Positions 49,625 through 63,014 of a stretch of DNA of 64,000 bases are shown here, in pieces. The stretch is from Micromonospora alfalfae (GTDB lineage Bacteria > Actinomycetota > Actinomycetes > Mycobacteriales > Micromonosporaceae). The stretch spans positions 122,629 through 186,628 of the forward strand of contig NZ_JAKKFH010000018.1 of the NCBI RefSeq assembly GCF_022230925.1, read 5' to 3'. The translations under genes were made by a program, and so were the position numbers. Position 1 is the stretch's first letter. The number at the start of each line of letters is the position of its first letter. The notes under the pieces are model-generated. The model searched no databases. It was not told where the DNA came from and saw nothing but the letters and a program-made list of their open reading frames with translations.

Positions 49625-50665
49625 GTGCCACCCACTCCCGCCGGCCAACTGGCCGTTCCGAACCTGCACCGGGCTGCGCGGATCGAGGACGCCGTGCACC
49701 AGCTCGTCGAGCGCCGGCTGCGGCGCACCGGCTGGCGGGTCAACATCGTCGCGTACACCGGCTACGGCGCGCCGGGTTGGGTGCGGGTGATGTGTCGGGT
49801 GCTGCTGGGCCGTCCGGACACCCGCCAACGGGGTCGGCTGGACAAGGTCCGCGGCTGGCGCAGCTTCACGACGCTGCCGAACAAGCACGTCACGGTGACC
49901 ATCGAGGCCGGCGGGGTGCGGCACGAGACGCGGGCCGACCGCAGCGGCTTCGTCGACACGCTGGTCGAGGCGGACCTGCCGCCCGGTTGGGGCACGGTCC
50001 GGCTCAGTGTCCCGGACGCCGAGCCGGTCGACGCCCCGGTGCGCATCCTCGACCCGGAGGTCAAGTTCGGCATCATCTCCGACATCGACGACACGGTGAT
50101 GGTGACCGCGCTGCCCCGGCCGCTGCTCGCCGCATGGAACACGTTCGTGCTCGACGAGCACGCCCGCAACGCGGTGCCCGGCATGGCGGTGCTCTACGAG
50201 CGGCTGGTCACCGCGCACCCCGGCGCACCGGTCTTCTACCTCTCCACCGGGGCCTGGAACGTGGCGCCCACGCTGACCCGCTTCCTGTCCCGGCACCTCT
50301 ACCCGGCCGGGCCGCTGCTGTTGACCGACTGGGGCCCGACCGCCGACCGCTGGTTCCGCAGCGGCATGGAACACAAGCGGGTCACCCTCGCGCGGCTGGC
50401 GAAGGAGTTCCCCGACGTGCGCTGGCTGCTCGTCGGCGACGACGGCCAGCACGACCAGGAGATCTACCGGGAGTTCGCCGCCGCCCACCCGGAGAACGTC
50501 GCCGGGGTGGCGATCCGCAGGCTCTCCCCGACCCAGTCGGTGCTGGCCGGCACCCTGCCCGCCCCAGCCGGCCGCCCGTCGTCGGGGCCGGTGGGGCAGA
50601 AGTGGCTGTCCGCCCCCGACGGCGCCGGCCTGTGGCAGCTGCTGCGCGACGCCGGCCTGGTCTGA
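49625..50665 (+). CDS. App1-type phosphatase (DUF2183)
   Basis: This 346-aa protein contains the App1 catalytic HAD-like domain, with ISDIDDTVMVT as the D-x-D-x-T nucleophile motif, LSTGAWNVAP and LVGDDGQHDQEIY. App1 family members are phosphatidate phosphatases in yeast, and the bacterial role is unknown. The N-terminal 150 residues are a beta-rich region. GTG 49625 has AGGG 8 bases upstream. The frame is open farther but without coding-like composition. Confidence 0.8.
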   Translation: MPPTPAGQLAVPNLHRAARIEDAVHQLVERRLRRTGWRVNIVAYTGYGAPGWVRVMCRVLLGRPDTRQRGRLDKVRGWRSFTTLPNKHVTVTIEAGGVRHETRADRSGFVDTLVEADLPPGWGTVRLSVPDAEPVDAPVRILDPEVKFGIISDIDDTVMVTALPRPLLAAWNTFVLDEHARNAVPGMAVLYERLVTAHPGAPVFYLSTGAWNVAPTLTRFLSRHLYPAGPLLLTDWGPTADRWFRSGMEHKRVTLARLAKEFPDVRWLLVGDDGQHDQEIYREFAAAHPENVAGVAIRRLSPTQSVLAGTLPAPAGRPSSGPVGQKWLSAPDGAGLWQLLRDAGLV

Positions 50666-50678
50666 CGGTCCGGCCGCG

Positions 50679-52768
<2,090 letters not shown>

Positions 52769-52781
<13 letters not shown>

Positions 52782-54964
52782 CGGTCGTCCTTCGGGGCGG
52801 GAGCGGTCGGCGCGGAACGGGACGAGCGGGCGGCAGCCGAACGGGCGGCGGACAGCCGGGACGCCACGGTGGCCGGGGTCGTCGCGGCAGCGGTCGTCGT
52901 GGCCGGGGTCGTCGTGGCCGGGGTCGTCGGCGCGGTGCCGCCGGAGAGGTCGTCCGGCACCTCGGCGACTGTGAGGTCGGCCGGCTCGGCGCCCGCCGGC
53001 TGCGGCGCGGTCGGCGGGGTCGGGCGACGCACTGTCAACACGTGCGCGGGTTGCAGGTACGGGTCGAGCCGTACCGCGTTGCGCTGACCCCAGTCGTAGC
53101 TGGTGCCGGTCAGCTCGTCGTGCACGGTGAACCGTTCGTGCCAGTCGAAGCCGAGCGCCGGCATGTCGAGCGTGGTGTTGCCCCACTGCACGACGCGCGG
53201 GTCGAACGAGCAGATCACGATGACGGTGTTGCCGGTCTCCGGGTCGTGCTTGGACCAGCAGAGCAACGCCGGGTTGTCGATCTCGTGGAAGCGCAGGTTG
53301 CGGAGCTGGTGCAGGGCCGGGTTGTCCCGGCGTACCCGGTTGAGGGTGGCAAGGAACGGCGCCAGCGAGCGGCCCTGCGCCTCGGCGCCGGCCCAGTCCC
53401 GCGGTCGCAGCTCGTACTTCTCGTTGTCCAGGTACTCCTCGGCGCCCGGTCGGGCCACGTGCTCGAACAGCTCGTAGCCCGCGTACAGGCCCCAGGAGGG
53501 GGAGAGCAGCGCGGCCAGCACCGCCCGGATCTTGAACATCGGCGGGCCGCCGTGCTGCAACGCCTCGTGCAGGATGTCCGGGGTGTTCGGCCAGAAGTTC
53601 GGCCGCATGTAGTCGGCCGCCTCGATCAGCTCCTCGCAGTACGCCCGCATCTCGGCGGCCGTCGTGCGCCAGGTGAAATAGGTGTACGACTGGGTGAAGC
53701 CGATCTTGCCGAGGCCGTGCATGATGGCGGGCCGGGTGAACGCCTCGGCCAGGAACAACACGTCCGGGTCGACCGCCTTCACCTCGGCGATCAGCCAGTG
53801 CCAGAAGTCGAACGGCTTGGTGTGCGGGTTGTCCACCCGGAAGATCCGGATGCCCTCGCCGACCCAGTGCAGCACCACCCGCAGCACCTCGGCCCGGATG
53901 CCCTCCGGGTCGTTGTCGAAGTTGACCGGGTAGATGTCCTGGTACTTCTTCGGCGGGTTCTCCGCGTACGCGATGCTGCCGTCGGCCCGGGTGGTGAACC
54001 ATTCCGGGTGCTCGGTGACCCACGGGTGGTCCGGCGCGCACTGCAACGCCAGGTCCATCGCCACTTCCAGGCCCTGTGCCGCCGCCGCCTGGATGAAGGC
54101 CCGGAAGTCCGCCAGCGTACCCAGATCGGGGTGGATGGTGTCGTGGCCGCCCTCGGCGGCCCCGATCGCCCACGGCGAGCCTACGTCGTTCGGCCCGGCG
54201 GTGAGCGCGTTGTTCGGACCCTTGCGGTTGACCCGGCCGATCGGGTGGATCGGCGGCAGGTAGAGCACGTCGAAGCCCATCGCGGCAACCCCGGGCAGCC
54301 GCTCGGTGGCGGTCGCAAAGGTGCCGGACCGGCCGCCCACCGCTCCCTCGGAGCGGGGGAAGAACTCGTACCAGGCCGAGTAGAGCGCCCGCTTGCGGTC
54401 CACCCAGATCGAGTACGTGTCACCGGCGGTGACCAGTTCCCGTACCGGGTGCTCCCAGAGCAGGTCGGCCAGGGCCAGTGCCGGGTCGACCCGCTGCGCC
54501 AGCGGCAGGTCGGTGTCGACAAGAGCGGTGAGCGCCTCGGCGACCCGGGGCCGGTCGGCGGTCGGGACGAGACCCCGGGCGGCGGCGAGCACCCGCGCGC
54601 CATCGGCCAGGTCGTTTGCCAGGTCCTCCGGCCCCTGCCCGGCGGCGATCTTCTTGGTCACCGCGTTCTGCCAGGTCAGGTACGGGTCCTGGAACGCCTC
54701 CACGGTGAAGGTCCACGAGCCGACGGCGTCCGGTGCGATATTGGCGTGCCAGCGGTCCTGGCCGGGCTCGCCGGGGCGCATCCGGGTGAACGGCCGGCTC
54801 GCGCCGTCCGGACCAGCCCACACCACGTTGCAGCCCAGCGCGTCGTGCCCCTCCCGGTAGGCGCGTGCCGACACCGGAACGGGCTCGTCGACCACCGCCT
54901 TGGCCGGGTATCGCCCGCACGAGACGACGGGGGAGACGTCTTCGATCGGGAACCGTCCAGTCAC
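52769..54964 (-). CDS. glgE: Alpha-1,4-glucan:maltose-1-P maltosyltransferase GlgE
   Basis: This 731-aa GH13_3 enzyme extends glucans with maltose-1-phosphate. Features include [21 protein letters not shown], the catalytic nucleophile Asp in [15 protein letters not shown], the Glu in [11 protein letters not shown] and Asp in [10 protein letters not shown]. The last roughly 90 residues are a Pro/Thr/Ala-rich tail with PATTT repeats, longer than usual. GTG 54964 is the start. It is followed by glgB with overlap. Maltose-1-P would come from GlgM encoded at 58653. Confidence 0.92.
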
Positions 54965-55141
54965 CCCGCCAACCTACTGCGCGAGATCCGTTCGCGCGCG
55001 GCCAAGCCTGCCGGTCCGCCCCGCACGTTGGGCCGCGGGCCAAGATCCACACGACTTCCTTGAAAGCGCGGTGTCGACGCGGCCCGGATGCGGCGGTTTC
55101 CTGAAACCCGAGTGACCCAGGAGGTGACGTAGCCTCTCGCC

Positions 55142-56086
55142 ATGATCGAACGGGTGAGGGTCGCGGTTGTCGGGGTCGGTAACAACACGTCGGCACTGGT
55201 GCAGGGGCTCGCGCTCTACCGCGAGAGCGGCAGCCTGGTCGGAATCCGCAGGCCGACGATCGACGGGCTCGGGGTGGGTGACATCGACGTCGTCGCGGCC
55301 TTCGCCACCTCCAAGGAGAAGATCGGCAGGGACCTGACCGAGGCGATCTTCCTGCCGCCCAACAACTTCCCCCGGCTCAACTGCGACCTGCCCAGAGCGG
55401 GTGTGCCGGTCACGAAGGGCCTCGTCGACGCGACCGAGGTGCAGCGGGTGGCAGCGGCGCTGGCCGGGGCTGAGGTGCTGCTCTACTCGGCACCGAGTGG
55501 TCGGCCGGAGACCGCCCGGGCGTACGCCGTGGCGGCGCACACAGCGGGTGTCGCCTTCATCAACACCACCGCCGACCCCGTCGCCTGCGATCCACAGCTG
55601 CTGGATACCTTCGAAGCTGCCGGTCTGCCACTGCTCGGCGACGACCTGGCCAGCCAGTTCGGCACCTCGGTGGTGCACAACATGTTGCTGCGGCTGCTGG
55701 AGGAGCGGGGCCTCACGCTGATCAGCTCCTACCAGGTCAATCTGGGCGGCACCGAAGACTTCCGCAACCTGGTCGAGAACCCCGACTCCAAGAAGCAGTC
55801 GAAGCTCAACGCGCTGTCGGGGGCTGACCGCGTCGAGGTGGCTCCGCTCGGCTACCTCCCGCATCTCGCGTCGCAGAAGGTGGCTCACCTCAACATCGAG
55901 GCGCAGGGCTGGGGCGAGACAGCGGTGAGCCTCGACGTGAAACTGAAGGTGCACGATCCCAGCGGCGCCGCGGGGGTCAACATCGACCTCATCCGCCTCG
56001 CCGCCAGCGCGCTACGGAACGGACGTGGTGGTCACTGCGCCGAGGCGACCTCGTTGCTGAAATCTCCACCTGGAACGGCGATCTGA
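55142..56086 (+). CDS. Inositol-3-phosphate synthase homologue (Ino1-like)
   Basis: This 314-aa MIPS-family protein has an N-terminal Rossmann motif (RVAVVGVGNNTSALVQGL) and the signature blocks LPLLGDDLASQFGTSVVHNM, SYQVNLGGTEDFRNL, KKQSKLNAL, HLNIEAQGWGETAV and AGVNIDLIRLA. It is shorter than housekeeping actinobacterial Ino1 (about 360), so it may be a second copy. An AGGAGGTGA lies 17 bases before ATG 55142, farther than usual. GTG 55154 lies still farther away, so the start is uncertain. Confidence 0.8.
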   Translation: MIERVRVAVVGVGNNTSALVQGLALYRESGSLVGIRRPTIDGLGVGDIDVVAAFATSKEKIGRDLTEAIFLPPNNFPRLNCDLPRAGVPVTKGLVDATEVQRVAAALAGAEVLLYSAPSGRPETARAYAVAAHTAGVAFINTTADPVACDPQLLDTFEAAGLPLLGDDLASQFGTSVVHNMLLRLLEERGLTLISSYQVNLGGTEDFRNLVENPDSKKQSKLNALSGADRVEVAPLGYLPHLASQKVAHLNIEAQGWGETAVSLDVKLKVHDPSGAAGVNIDLIRLAASALRNGRGGHCAEATSLLKSPPGTAI

Positions 56087-56201
56087 GCGGGCCCACCGCG
56101 CGGCGTCATCACCAGGACCGCGCGGGCGGGGTGTCGACCGTACGGGTGAGGGCCGCTCGACCCGGGGCGGCGGCGGGGGCTGGCGGTGAGTGAATGGGCG
56201 A

Positions 56202-56600
56202 ATGACAATCCTCGCGATCGTCGTCGGCGGTGGTATCGGCGCTACCCTGCGTTACCTGCTGGGGCTCGGCCTCGCGCCGGCCACGCCACCGCACTTCCCC
56301 TGGGTCACCTTCGTGATCAACATGGTGGGCGCCTTCGCGCTCGGCGCCGTGATGACGCTGCTGGCGGCACACCGGCTGCCCGGCCCGTGGGGCAAGCCGT
56401 TTCTGTCGACCGGGCTCATCGGCGGGTTCACCACCTGGTCGCACTTCATCGTCGAGAGCGATCAGCTGATCGGGGCACTGCGCAGTGGGATCGGCATCGC
56501 CTATCTCGTGGTGTCCATCGTCGGTGGAGTGCTCGCGGCGGCGCTCGGGGCTCGCCTCGCGGAACTGCGGGTGGGGCATCCGGCGGGACGGGGCGCCTGA
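56202..56600 (+). CDS. crcB: Fluoride channel subunit CrcB (1)
   Basis: This 132-aa four-TM protein of the CrcB/Fluc family starts TILAIVVGGGIGATLRY, and has VTFVINMVGAFALGAVM and GLIGGFTTWSHFIVES. Paired divergent CrcB genes make heterodimeric fluoride channels. ATG 56202 is chosen, with GTG 56190 as the alternative. It ends one base into the next gene. Confidence 0.85.
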   Translation: MTILAIVVGGGIGATLRYLLGLGLAPATPPHFPWVTFVINMVGAFALGAVMTLLAAHRLPGPWGKPFLSTGLIGGFTTWSHFIVESDQLIGALRSGIGIAYLVVSIVGGVLAAALGARLAELRVGHPAGRGA

Positions 56601-56995
56601 TGTGGGTGGGCATCGGGGTGTTCCTGGCCGGCGGGCTCGGGGCGCTGAGCCGCGCCGGCGTCGATGCGTTGGTGAAGCCGTGGTGGAGTAGACGGGCCAC
56701 CGGACCCAGCAAGGCGTTCCCGGCGAGCACCTTCCTGATCAACGTTTCGGGCGCCTTCGTGCTCGGCATCGTCACCGGCTACGCCGTGAAGAACGTCGCT
56801 GGGGGAGCGCAGGACTTCGCCTCGATCGTCGGGGTCGGCTTCCTGGGCGCCTACACGACGTTCTCCACGGAGGAGTGGCACTCCCTGGGACTGTTGCGGA
56901 AGAATGCCGCCGTCGAGGCGTTCAACGTGCTCGGCAGCCTCGGTGCGAGCCTCGTGCTGGCCGCGCTCGGCCTGTGGATCGGCAGCCTGCTCTAG
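56600..56995 (+). CDS. crcB: Fluoride channel subunit CrcB (2)
   Basis: This 131-aa second CrcB has GIGVFLAGGLGALSRAG, STFLINVSGAFVLGIVTGY and GVGFLGAYTTFSTEEW, with the conserved asparagine and phenylalanines. It shares one base with the first (TGATG). No fluoride riboswitch is seen upstream. A strong hairpin follows it. Confidence 0.9.
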   Translation: MWVGIGVFLAGGLGALSRAGVDALVKPWWSRRATGPSKAFPASTFLINVSGAFVLGIVTGYAVKNVAGGAQDFASIVGVGFLGAYTTFSTEEWHSLGLLRKNAAVEAFNVLGSLGASLVLAALGLWIGSLL

Positions 56996-57044
56996 CCCGC
57001 CAAGCCTGACTACCGCAGCGCGCTCGGGTCAGTGAACGAGACCA

Positions 57045-57118
57045 CCGCACGGGGCGCCGGGCACCCGACAAGAGGCGGCCGTGTGCCCCGGCAGAAAGGC
57101 GGCGTGCGCCCCGTGCGG
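57045..57118. terminator. Nested hairpin between crcB pair and aldo-keto reductase
   Basis: Perfect 13-bp arms CCGCACGGGGCGC (57045-57057) and complement (57106-57118) enclose an inner near-complementary GCCGGGCAC/GTGCCCCGGC. It lies between convergent genes, so it may terminate both. Confidence 0.65.
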
Positions 57119-57129
57119 CGGACGCATCG

Positions 57130-58053
57130 TCACCTTCCGATCTTGTCCAGGTCGGCGAGGTCCTCGTCGGAGAGCGACAGCCCCGCGCCGGCGACGTTCT
57201 CGCGCAGGTGCGCGACTGACGACGTACCCGGAATGAGCAGGATGTTCGGCGAGCGCCGCAGCAGCCAGGCCAGGGCGACCGACATCGGCGTCGCGGCCAA
57301 CCTGGCGGCCACGGCCGACAGGGCCGCGGACTGGAGCGGGCTGAAGCCGCCGAGCGGGAAGTAGGGCACGTAGGCGATGCCCTGTTCGGCGAGCGTGTCG
57401 ATCAGCTCGTCGTCTTGGCGGAAGGCCAGGTTGTACATGTTCTGCACGCACACGATCGGCGCGATCGCCTGCGCCTCGGCGATCTGCTGCGCCGTCGCGG
57501 TGCTCACGCCGAGGTGCCGGATCAGGCCCTGCCGCTGGAGGTCGACGAGCGTCTCGAACGGTTCGGCGAGCGAGCCGGGTTGCGGGCCTTCGGCGTTGCC
57601 GAGCCGCAGGTTGACCAGGTCGAGAACCTCGACGCCGAGGTTCTCCAGGTTCTCGTGGACCGCCCGGCGCAGGTCGTCGGGCTTGCGGGCGGGGGGCCAG
57701 CCGCCCTGCTGGTCGCGGGTGGCGCCGACCTTTGTGACGATGTGCAGCGATTCGGGGTACGGGTGCAGAGCCTCCCGGATCAGCCTGTTGGTGATGCGTG
57801 GCCCGTAGGCGTCGCTGGTGTCGATGTGGGTGATGCCGAGTTCGACGACCTCGCGCAGGACGGCGAGCGCGCCGTCGTGGTCGGCGGGCGGCCCCATGAC
57901 TTGCGGGCCGGCGAGCTGCATGGCGCCGTAGCCGAAGCGGGTGACGGTCAGATCGCCGAGCATCCAGGTGCCGCCGGGAAGGGAAGCGCTGCTGGCAAGG
58001 GAAGCGCTGCCGGCAAGGGTACGGGCGTCGTCTGGATGGGACGTGGAGCGCAT
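57130..58053 (-). CDS. Aldo/keto reductase
   Basis: This 307-aa NADPH-dependent oxidoreductase has the AKR barrel signatures FGYGAMQLAGP, HIDTSDAYGPRITNRLI with catalytic Asp and Tyr, IVTKVG (Lys), and C-terminal LLIPGTSSVAHLRENV. ATG 58053 has GAGGTC upstream. It diverges from the HxlR regulator, which likely controls it. The substrate is unknown. Confidence 0.9.
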   Translation of the reverse strand: MRSTSHPDDARTLAGSASLASSASLPGGTWMLGDLTVTRFGYGAMQLAGPQVMGPPADHDGALAVLREVVELGITHIDTSDAYGPRITNRLIREALHPYPESLHIVTKVGATRDQQGGWPPARKPDDLRRAVHENLENLGVEVLDLVNLRLGNAEGPQPGSLAEPFETLVDLQRQGLIRHLGVSTATAQQIAEAQAIAPIVCVQNMYNLAFRQDDELIDTLAEQGIAYVPYFPLGGFSPLQSAALSAVAARLAATPMSVALAWLLRRSPNILLIPGTSSVAHLRENVAGAGLSLSDEDLADLDKIGR

Positions 58054-58127
58054 GTGCAGACCTCGGATTTCAGTGGAGTGCGGCGCGATCGGTGCCGCGC
58101 AGGTGCCTGCTTCACTCTGGTCGGGTA

Positions 58128-58163
58128 ACTTCCTGCTGGGAAGTAGGCACCTCAAAGTGCGTA
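58128..58163. promoter_or_regulatory. Candidate HxlR operators in divergent region
   Basis: ACTTCC-TGCTG-GGAAGT (58128-58144) and TAGGCAC-CTCAAA-GTGCGTA (58144-58163, one mismatch) are adjacent dyads between the reductase and HxlR starts. They resemble sites for winged-helix dimers. Inferred. Confidence 0.45.
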
Positions 58164-58192
58164 ACACACCGACAGGTGGGGGAGTGGCGCGG

Positions 58193-58642
58193 ATGGCGAC
58201 GACGACGGCGGCCCAGCAGAGAGCACAGACCAGGGCGGAGTACGACGTATTCCTGGCCGAGTGCCCCAGCCGCAAACTGCTCGACCGGATCTCCGACAAG
58301 TGGGTCACGTTGATCCTGGCCGCGCTGGGCAGCGACGGCTCCCACCGGTTCGGCGCCGACTGCGCCGGAGAACCCCGCCCGCTGCGCTACTCCGAGCTGT
58401 CGCGCCTTCTGGCCGGCGTCAGCCAGAAAATGCTCACCCAGACGCTGCGCTCCCTGGAACGCGACGGCCTGATCACGCGCACGGCGACGGCGACTGTGCC
58501 CGTCACGGTCACCTACGAGCTGACCGACCTCGGCCTCTCGCTGCACCACATGATCCGCGGCCTCAAGGGCTGGGCCGAGACGCACATGGACGAGGTGCTC
58601 GACAACCGGGCGACGTACGACACCCGAGCCTCCGCGGGATGA
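58193..58642 (+). CDS. HxlR-family transcriptional regulator
   Basis: This 149-aa MarR-like winged-helix regulator has CPSRKLLDRISDKWVTLIL, with the cysteine near the N-terminus, and RYSELSRLLAGVSQKMLTQT, LERDGLITR. Some members sense electrophiles through that cysteine. ATG 58193 has GGGGGAG 9 bases upstream. It probably regulates the divergent aldo-keto reductase. Confidence 0.9.
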   Translation: MATTTAAQQRAQTRAEYDVFLAECPSRKLLDRISDKWVTLILAALGSDGSHRFGADCAGEPRPLRYSELSRLLAGVSQKMLTQTLRSLERDGLITRTATATVPVTVTYELTDLGLSLHHMIRGLKGWAETHMDEVLDNRATYDTRASAG

Positions 58643-58652
58643 CCGGGGCGGG

Positions 58653-59873
58653 TCAGCCCGCCGCGCCGACCGAGCGGTACACGTCCAGGGTCTGCCGGGC
58701 GATCGCGTCCCAGGAGAAGTGCTCCACCGCCCGCCGCCGGCCGGCCAGGCCGAACCGCTCGGTGCGCACCGGGTCGGCGAGCAGCGTGTTGATCGCGGCC
58801 GCCAGGTCGGCCACGAAGCGGTCCGGGTCCAGTGGGGTGCCGGAGCCGTCGGTGGCCTGCGCGATCGGCACCAGCAGGCCGGTCTCGTCGTCGGCCACCA
58901 CCTCGGGGATGCCGCCGGTCGCGGTCGCCACCACCGCCGTCTCGCAGGCCATCGCCTCCAGGTTGACGATGCCCATCGGCTCGTAGACCGACGGGCAGGC
59001 AAAGACTGTGGCGTGGGTGAGCACCTGGATTACCTCGGGCTTGGGCAGCATCTCGGCCACCCAGACCACCCCGGAACGGTTGGCCCGCAGCTCGGCCACC
59101 AGCTCCTCGACCTCGGCGGCGATCTCGGCCGTGTCCGGCGCGCCGGCGAGCAGCACCAGTTGGGTGTCCGCCGGCAACTCCCGGGCGGCGCGCAGCAGAT
59201 AGGGCAGCCCCTTCTGCCGAGTGATCCTTCCCACGTAGACGACGCTGGGGCGGGACGGGTCGATGCCGAGCCGGGCGAGCACGTCGGTGCCGGGGTCCGG
59301 GGCGTACTGGACGGTGTCGATGCCGTTGTAGACCACCCGGACCCGGTCCGGGTCGATCTGCGGGTACGCGGTCAGCACGTCGTTGCGCATCCCCCCGCTG
59401 ACCGCGATGATCGCGTCGGCCGACTCGTACGCGGTGCGCTCGATCCAGGAGGAGAGCGCGTAACCGCCGCCGAGCTGCTCGGCCTTCCACGGCCGCAGCG
59501 GCTCCAGGCTGTGCGCGGTCACCACGTGCGGCACCCCGTGCAGCAGCTTCGCGGTGTGGCCGGCCAGGTTCGCGTACCAGGTGTGGCTGTGCACCACGTC
59601 GGTGCCGGCCACGCCGGCGGCCATCTCCAGGTCCACGCCCATCGTGCTCAGCGCGGCGTTAGCGCCGGTCAGGCCCGGCGGTTCGGCGTACGCGGTGACG
59701 CCCGGCTCGGTGCGCGGCAGGCCGAAGCAGTGCACCCGTACGTCGGCGAGGCCGCGCAACTCCCGAGCCAGGTACTCGACGTGCACGCCCGCGCCGCCGT
59801 AGACCTCCGGTGGGTACTCGCGGGTGAGCAGATCGACGCGCAGGGATCCGGTGGCCGGGGAGGAGTCGGTCAT
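58653..59873 (-). CDS. glgM: Glycogen synthase / maltose-1-P synthase GlgM (GT4)
   Basis: This 406-aa GT4 enzyme is of the actinobacterial glgA/glgM type. N-terminal LTREYPPEVYGGAGVHVEYL, HSHTWYANLAG, the R-Q-K-G loop in VYVGRITRQKGL and the C-terminal EPMGIVNLEAMACET mark the family. In mycobacteria this enzyme makes maltose-1-phosphate from ADP-glucose and glucose-1-phosphate for GlgE. ATG 59873 is the start. It is divergent from glgC. Annotation as glgA is common for the same family. Confidence 0.88.
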   Translation of the reverse strand: MTDSSPATGSLRVDLLTREYPPEVYGGAGVHVEYLARELRGLADVRVHCFGLPRTEPGVTAYAEPPGLTGANAALSTMGVDLEMAAGVAGTDVVHSHTWYANLAGHTAKLLHGVPHVVTAHSLEPLRPWKAEQLGGGYALSSWIERTAYESADAIIAVSGGMRNDVLTAYPQIDPDRVRVVYNGIDTVQYAPDPGTDVLARLGIDPSRPSVVYVGRITRQKGLPYLLRAARELPADTQLVLLAGAPDTAEIAAEVEELVAELRANRSGVVWVAEMLPKPEVIQVLTHATVFACPSVYEPMGIVNLEAMACETAVVATATGGIPEVVADDETGLLVPIAQATDGSGTPLDPDRFVADLAAAINTLLADPVRTERFGLAGRRRAVEHFSWDAIARQTLDVYRSVGAAG

Positions 59874-59943
59874 GTGCGCACCCTAGTGCAGAAGACTCCC
59901 CGTACGAGTGGTGAAGTGGGACGCGGGTGGATAGCGTCGGGGC

Positions 59944-61176
59944 ATGGCTGCCAAGGTGCTCGCGATCGTCCTGGCGGGTGGGGAGGGCAAGCGCCTGATG
60001 CCACTCACCACGGATCGGGCCAAGCCGGCCGTCCCGTTCGGCGGGATGTACCGCATGGTCGACTTCGTCCTCTCCAACCTGGCCAACGCCGGCTATCTCA
60101 AGATCGTCGTGCTGACCCAGTACAAGTCCCACTCCCTCGACCGACACATCACCAAGACCTGGCGGATGTCCACGCTGCTCGGCAACTACGTCACCCCGGT
60201 GCCGGCGCAGCAGCGTCGTGGCCCGTGGTGGTTCGCCGGCTCGGCCGACGCCATCTACCAGAGCTTCAACCTGATCAACGACGAGCAGCCCGACTACGTG
60301 ATCGTCTTCGGCGCCGACCACATCTACCGGATGGACCCGCGGCAGATGGTGGAGGACCACATCGCCTCCGGCGCGGCGGTGACGGTGGCCGGCATCCGTC
60401 AGCCGCTGTCGATGGCCGACCAGTTCGGCGTCATCGAGGTGGGCGAGGACGGCAAGCGGATCCGGGCGTTCCGCGAGAAGCCCACCGACGCTGTCGGTCT
60501 GCCCGACGCGCCGGATGAGATCTACGCCTCGATGGGCAACTACGTCTTCACCACCCGGGCGCTCTGTGAGGCGGTCGAGCGCGACGCCGCCGACAAGTCC
60601 AGCAAGCACGACATGGGCGGCAGCATCATCCCGATGCTCGTCGAACGCGGCGAGGCCAACGTCTACGACTTCCGCGACAACGAGGTGCCGGGCAGCACCG
60701 ACCGTGACCGCGGCTACTGGCGGGACGTGGGAACGCTGGACTCGTTCTACGACGCGCACATGGATCTGATCAACGTGCACCCCGTCTTCAACATGTACAA
60801 CTTCGACTGGCCGATCTACACGGAGCAGCCGCCGTGGCCGCCGGCGAAGTTCGTGCACCAGTGGGGTGAGCGGATCGGCCGGGCGGTCGGCTCGATGGTT
60901 TCCCCTGGTGTGGTGATCTCCGGCTCGTTGGTGGAGAACTCGATCGTCTCGCCGAAGGTGAGGGTTCACTCCTGGGCGCACGTCGAGGGCTCGGTGCTGA
61001 TGGAGGGTGTGGAGATCGGCCGGCACGCTGTGGTCCGGCGGGCCATTCTGGACAAGAACGTGTTCGTCCCGGAGGGCGTCGAGATCGGCGTCGACCTGGA
61101 GAAGGACCGGCAGCGTTACACCGTTTCCGACAACGGCATCGTGGTGATCGGCAAGGGCCAGAAGGTCGTGCCGTGA
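59944..61176 (+). CDS. glgC: Glucose-1-phosphate adenylyltransferase
   Basis: This 410-aa ADP-glucose pyrophosphorylase has [45 protein letters not shown] and a left-handed beta-helix C-terminus ([15 protein letters not shown]). It supplies ADP-glucose to GlgM. ATG 59944 lies 70 bases from the divergent glgM start. Confidence 0.95.
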   Translation: MAAKVLAIVLAGGEGKRLMPLTTDRAKPAVPFGGMYRMVDFVLSNLANAGYLKIVVLTQYKSHSLDRHITKTWRMSTLLGNYVTPVPAQQRRGPWWFAGSADAIYQSFNLINDEQPDYVIVFGADHIYRMDPRQMVEDHIASGAAVTVAGIRQPLSMADQFGVIEVGEDGKRIRAFREKPTDAVGLPDAPDEIYASMGNYVFTTRALCEAVERDAADKSSKHDMGGSIIPMLVERGEANVYDFRDNEVPGSTDRDRGYWRDVGTLDSFYDAHMDLINVHPVFNMYNFDWPIYTEQPPWPPAKFVHQWGERIGRAVGSMVSPGVVISGSLVENSIVSPKVRVHSWAHVEGSVLMEGVEIGRHAVVRRAILDKNVFVPEGVEIGVDLEKDRQRYTVSDNGIVVIGKGQKVVP

Positions 61177-61207
61177 CCGACAGGCACTCCCCGAGGAGGA
61201 TCCCGCA

Positions 61208-62851
<1,644 letters not shown>

Positions 62852-62888
62852 CCCCACCCCCCACCCCCCCACGCACCCCTCCACCCGT

Positions 62889-62953
62889 CCGTTGATCAAG
62901 AGGTTTGCGTCATGCCGACCGGCGTGTCGTGACGCAAACCTCTTGATCAACGG
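62889..62953. terminator. Perfect 24-bp palindrome, GATCAAG-type repeat
   Basis: Exact 24-bp arms (62889-62912 and 62930-62953, CCGTTGATCAAGAGG...) surround a 17-base loop with GCC/GGC pairing. It lies after pgm and before the convergent nadK stop. It likely ends both transcripts and belongs to the class of long palindromes in this genome. Confidence 0.8.
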
Positions 62954-62967
62954 CGCCGGGGGCGGGG

Positions 62968-63014
62968 GTCAGCAGGGTGGGGGGTCAGCAGGGTGGGGGT
63001 CAGCAGGGTGGGGG
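62968..63014. repeat. Three 15-16 bp tandem repeats at nadK 3' end
   Basis: GTCAGCAGGGTGGGG(G) occurs three times (62968, 62984, 62999), followed by a degenerate fourth. The third copy holds the nadK stop, so the C-terminal residues ADPPPC derive from repeat sequence. Expansion can change the tail. Confidence 0.8.

Noticed and set aside
53042..55063. 673-codon plus-strand open frame opposite glgE
   Set aside because: No motif is present, and the opposing GlgE sequence is complete.
56087..56201. Fluoride riboswitch before crcB
   Set aside because: The conserved core bases and pseudoknot of the fluoride riboswitch are not visible.
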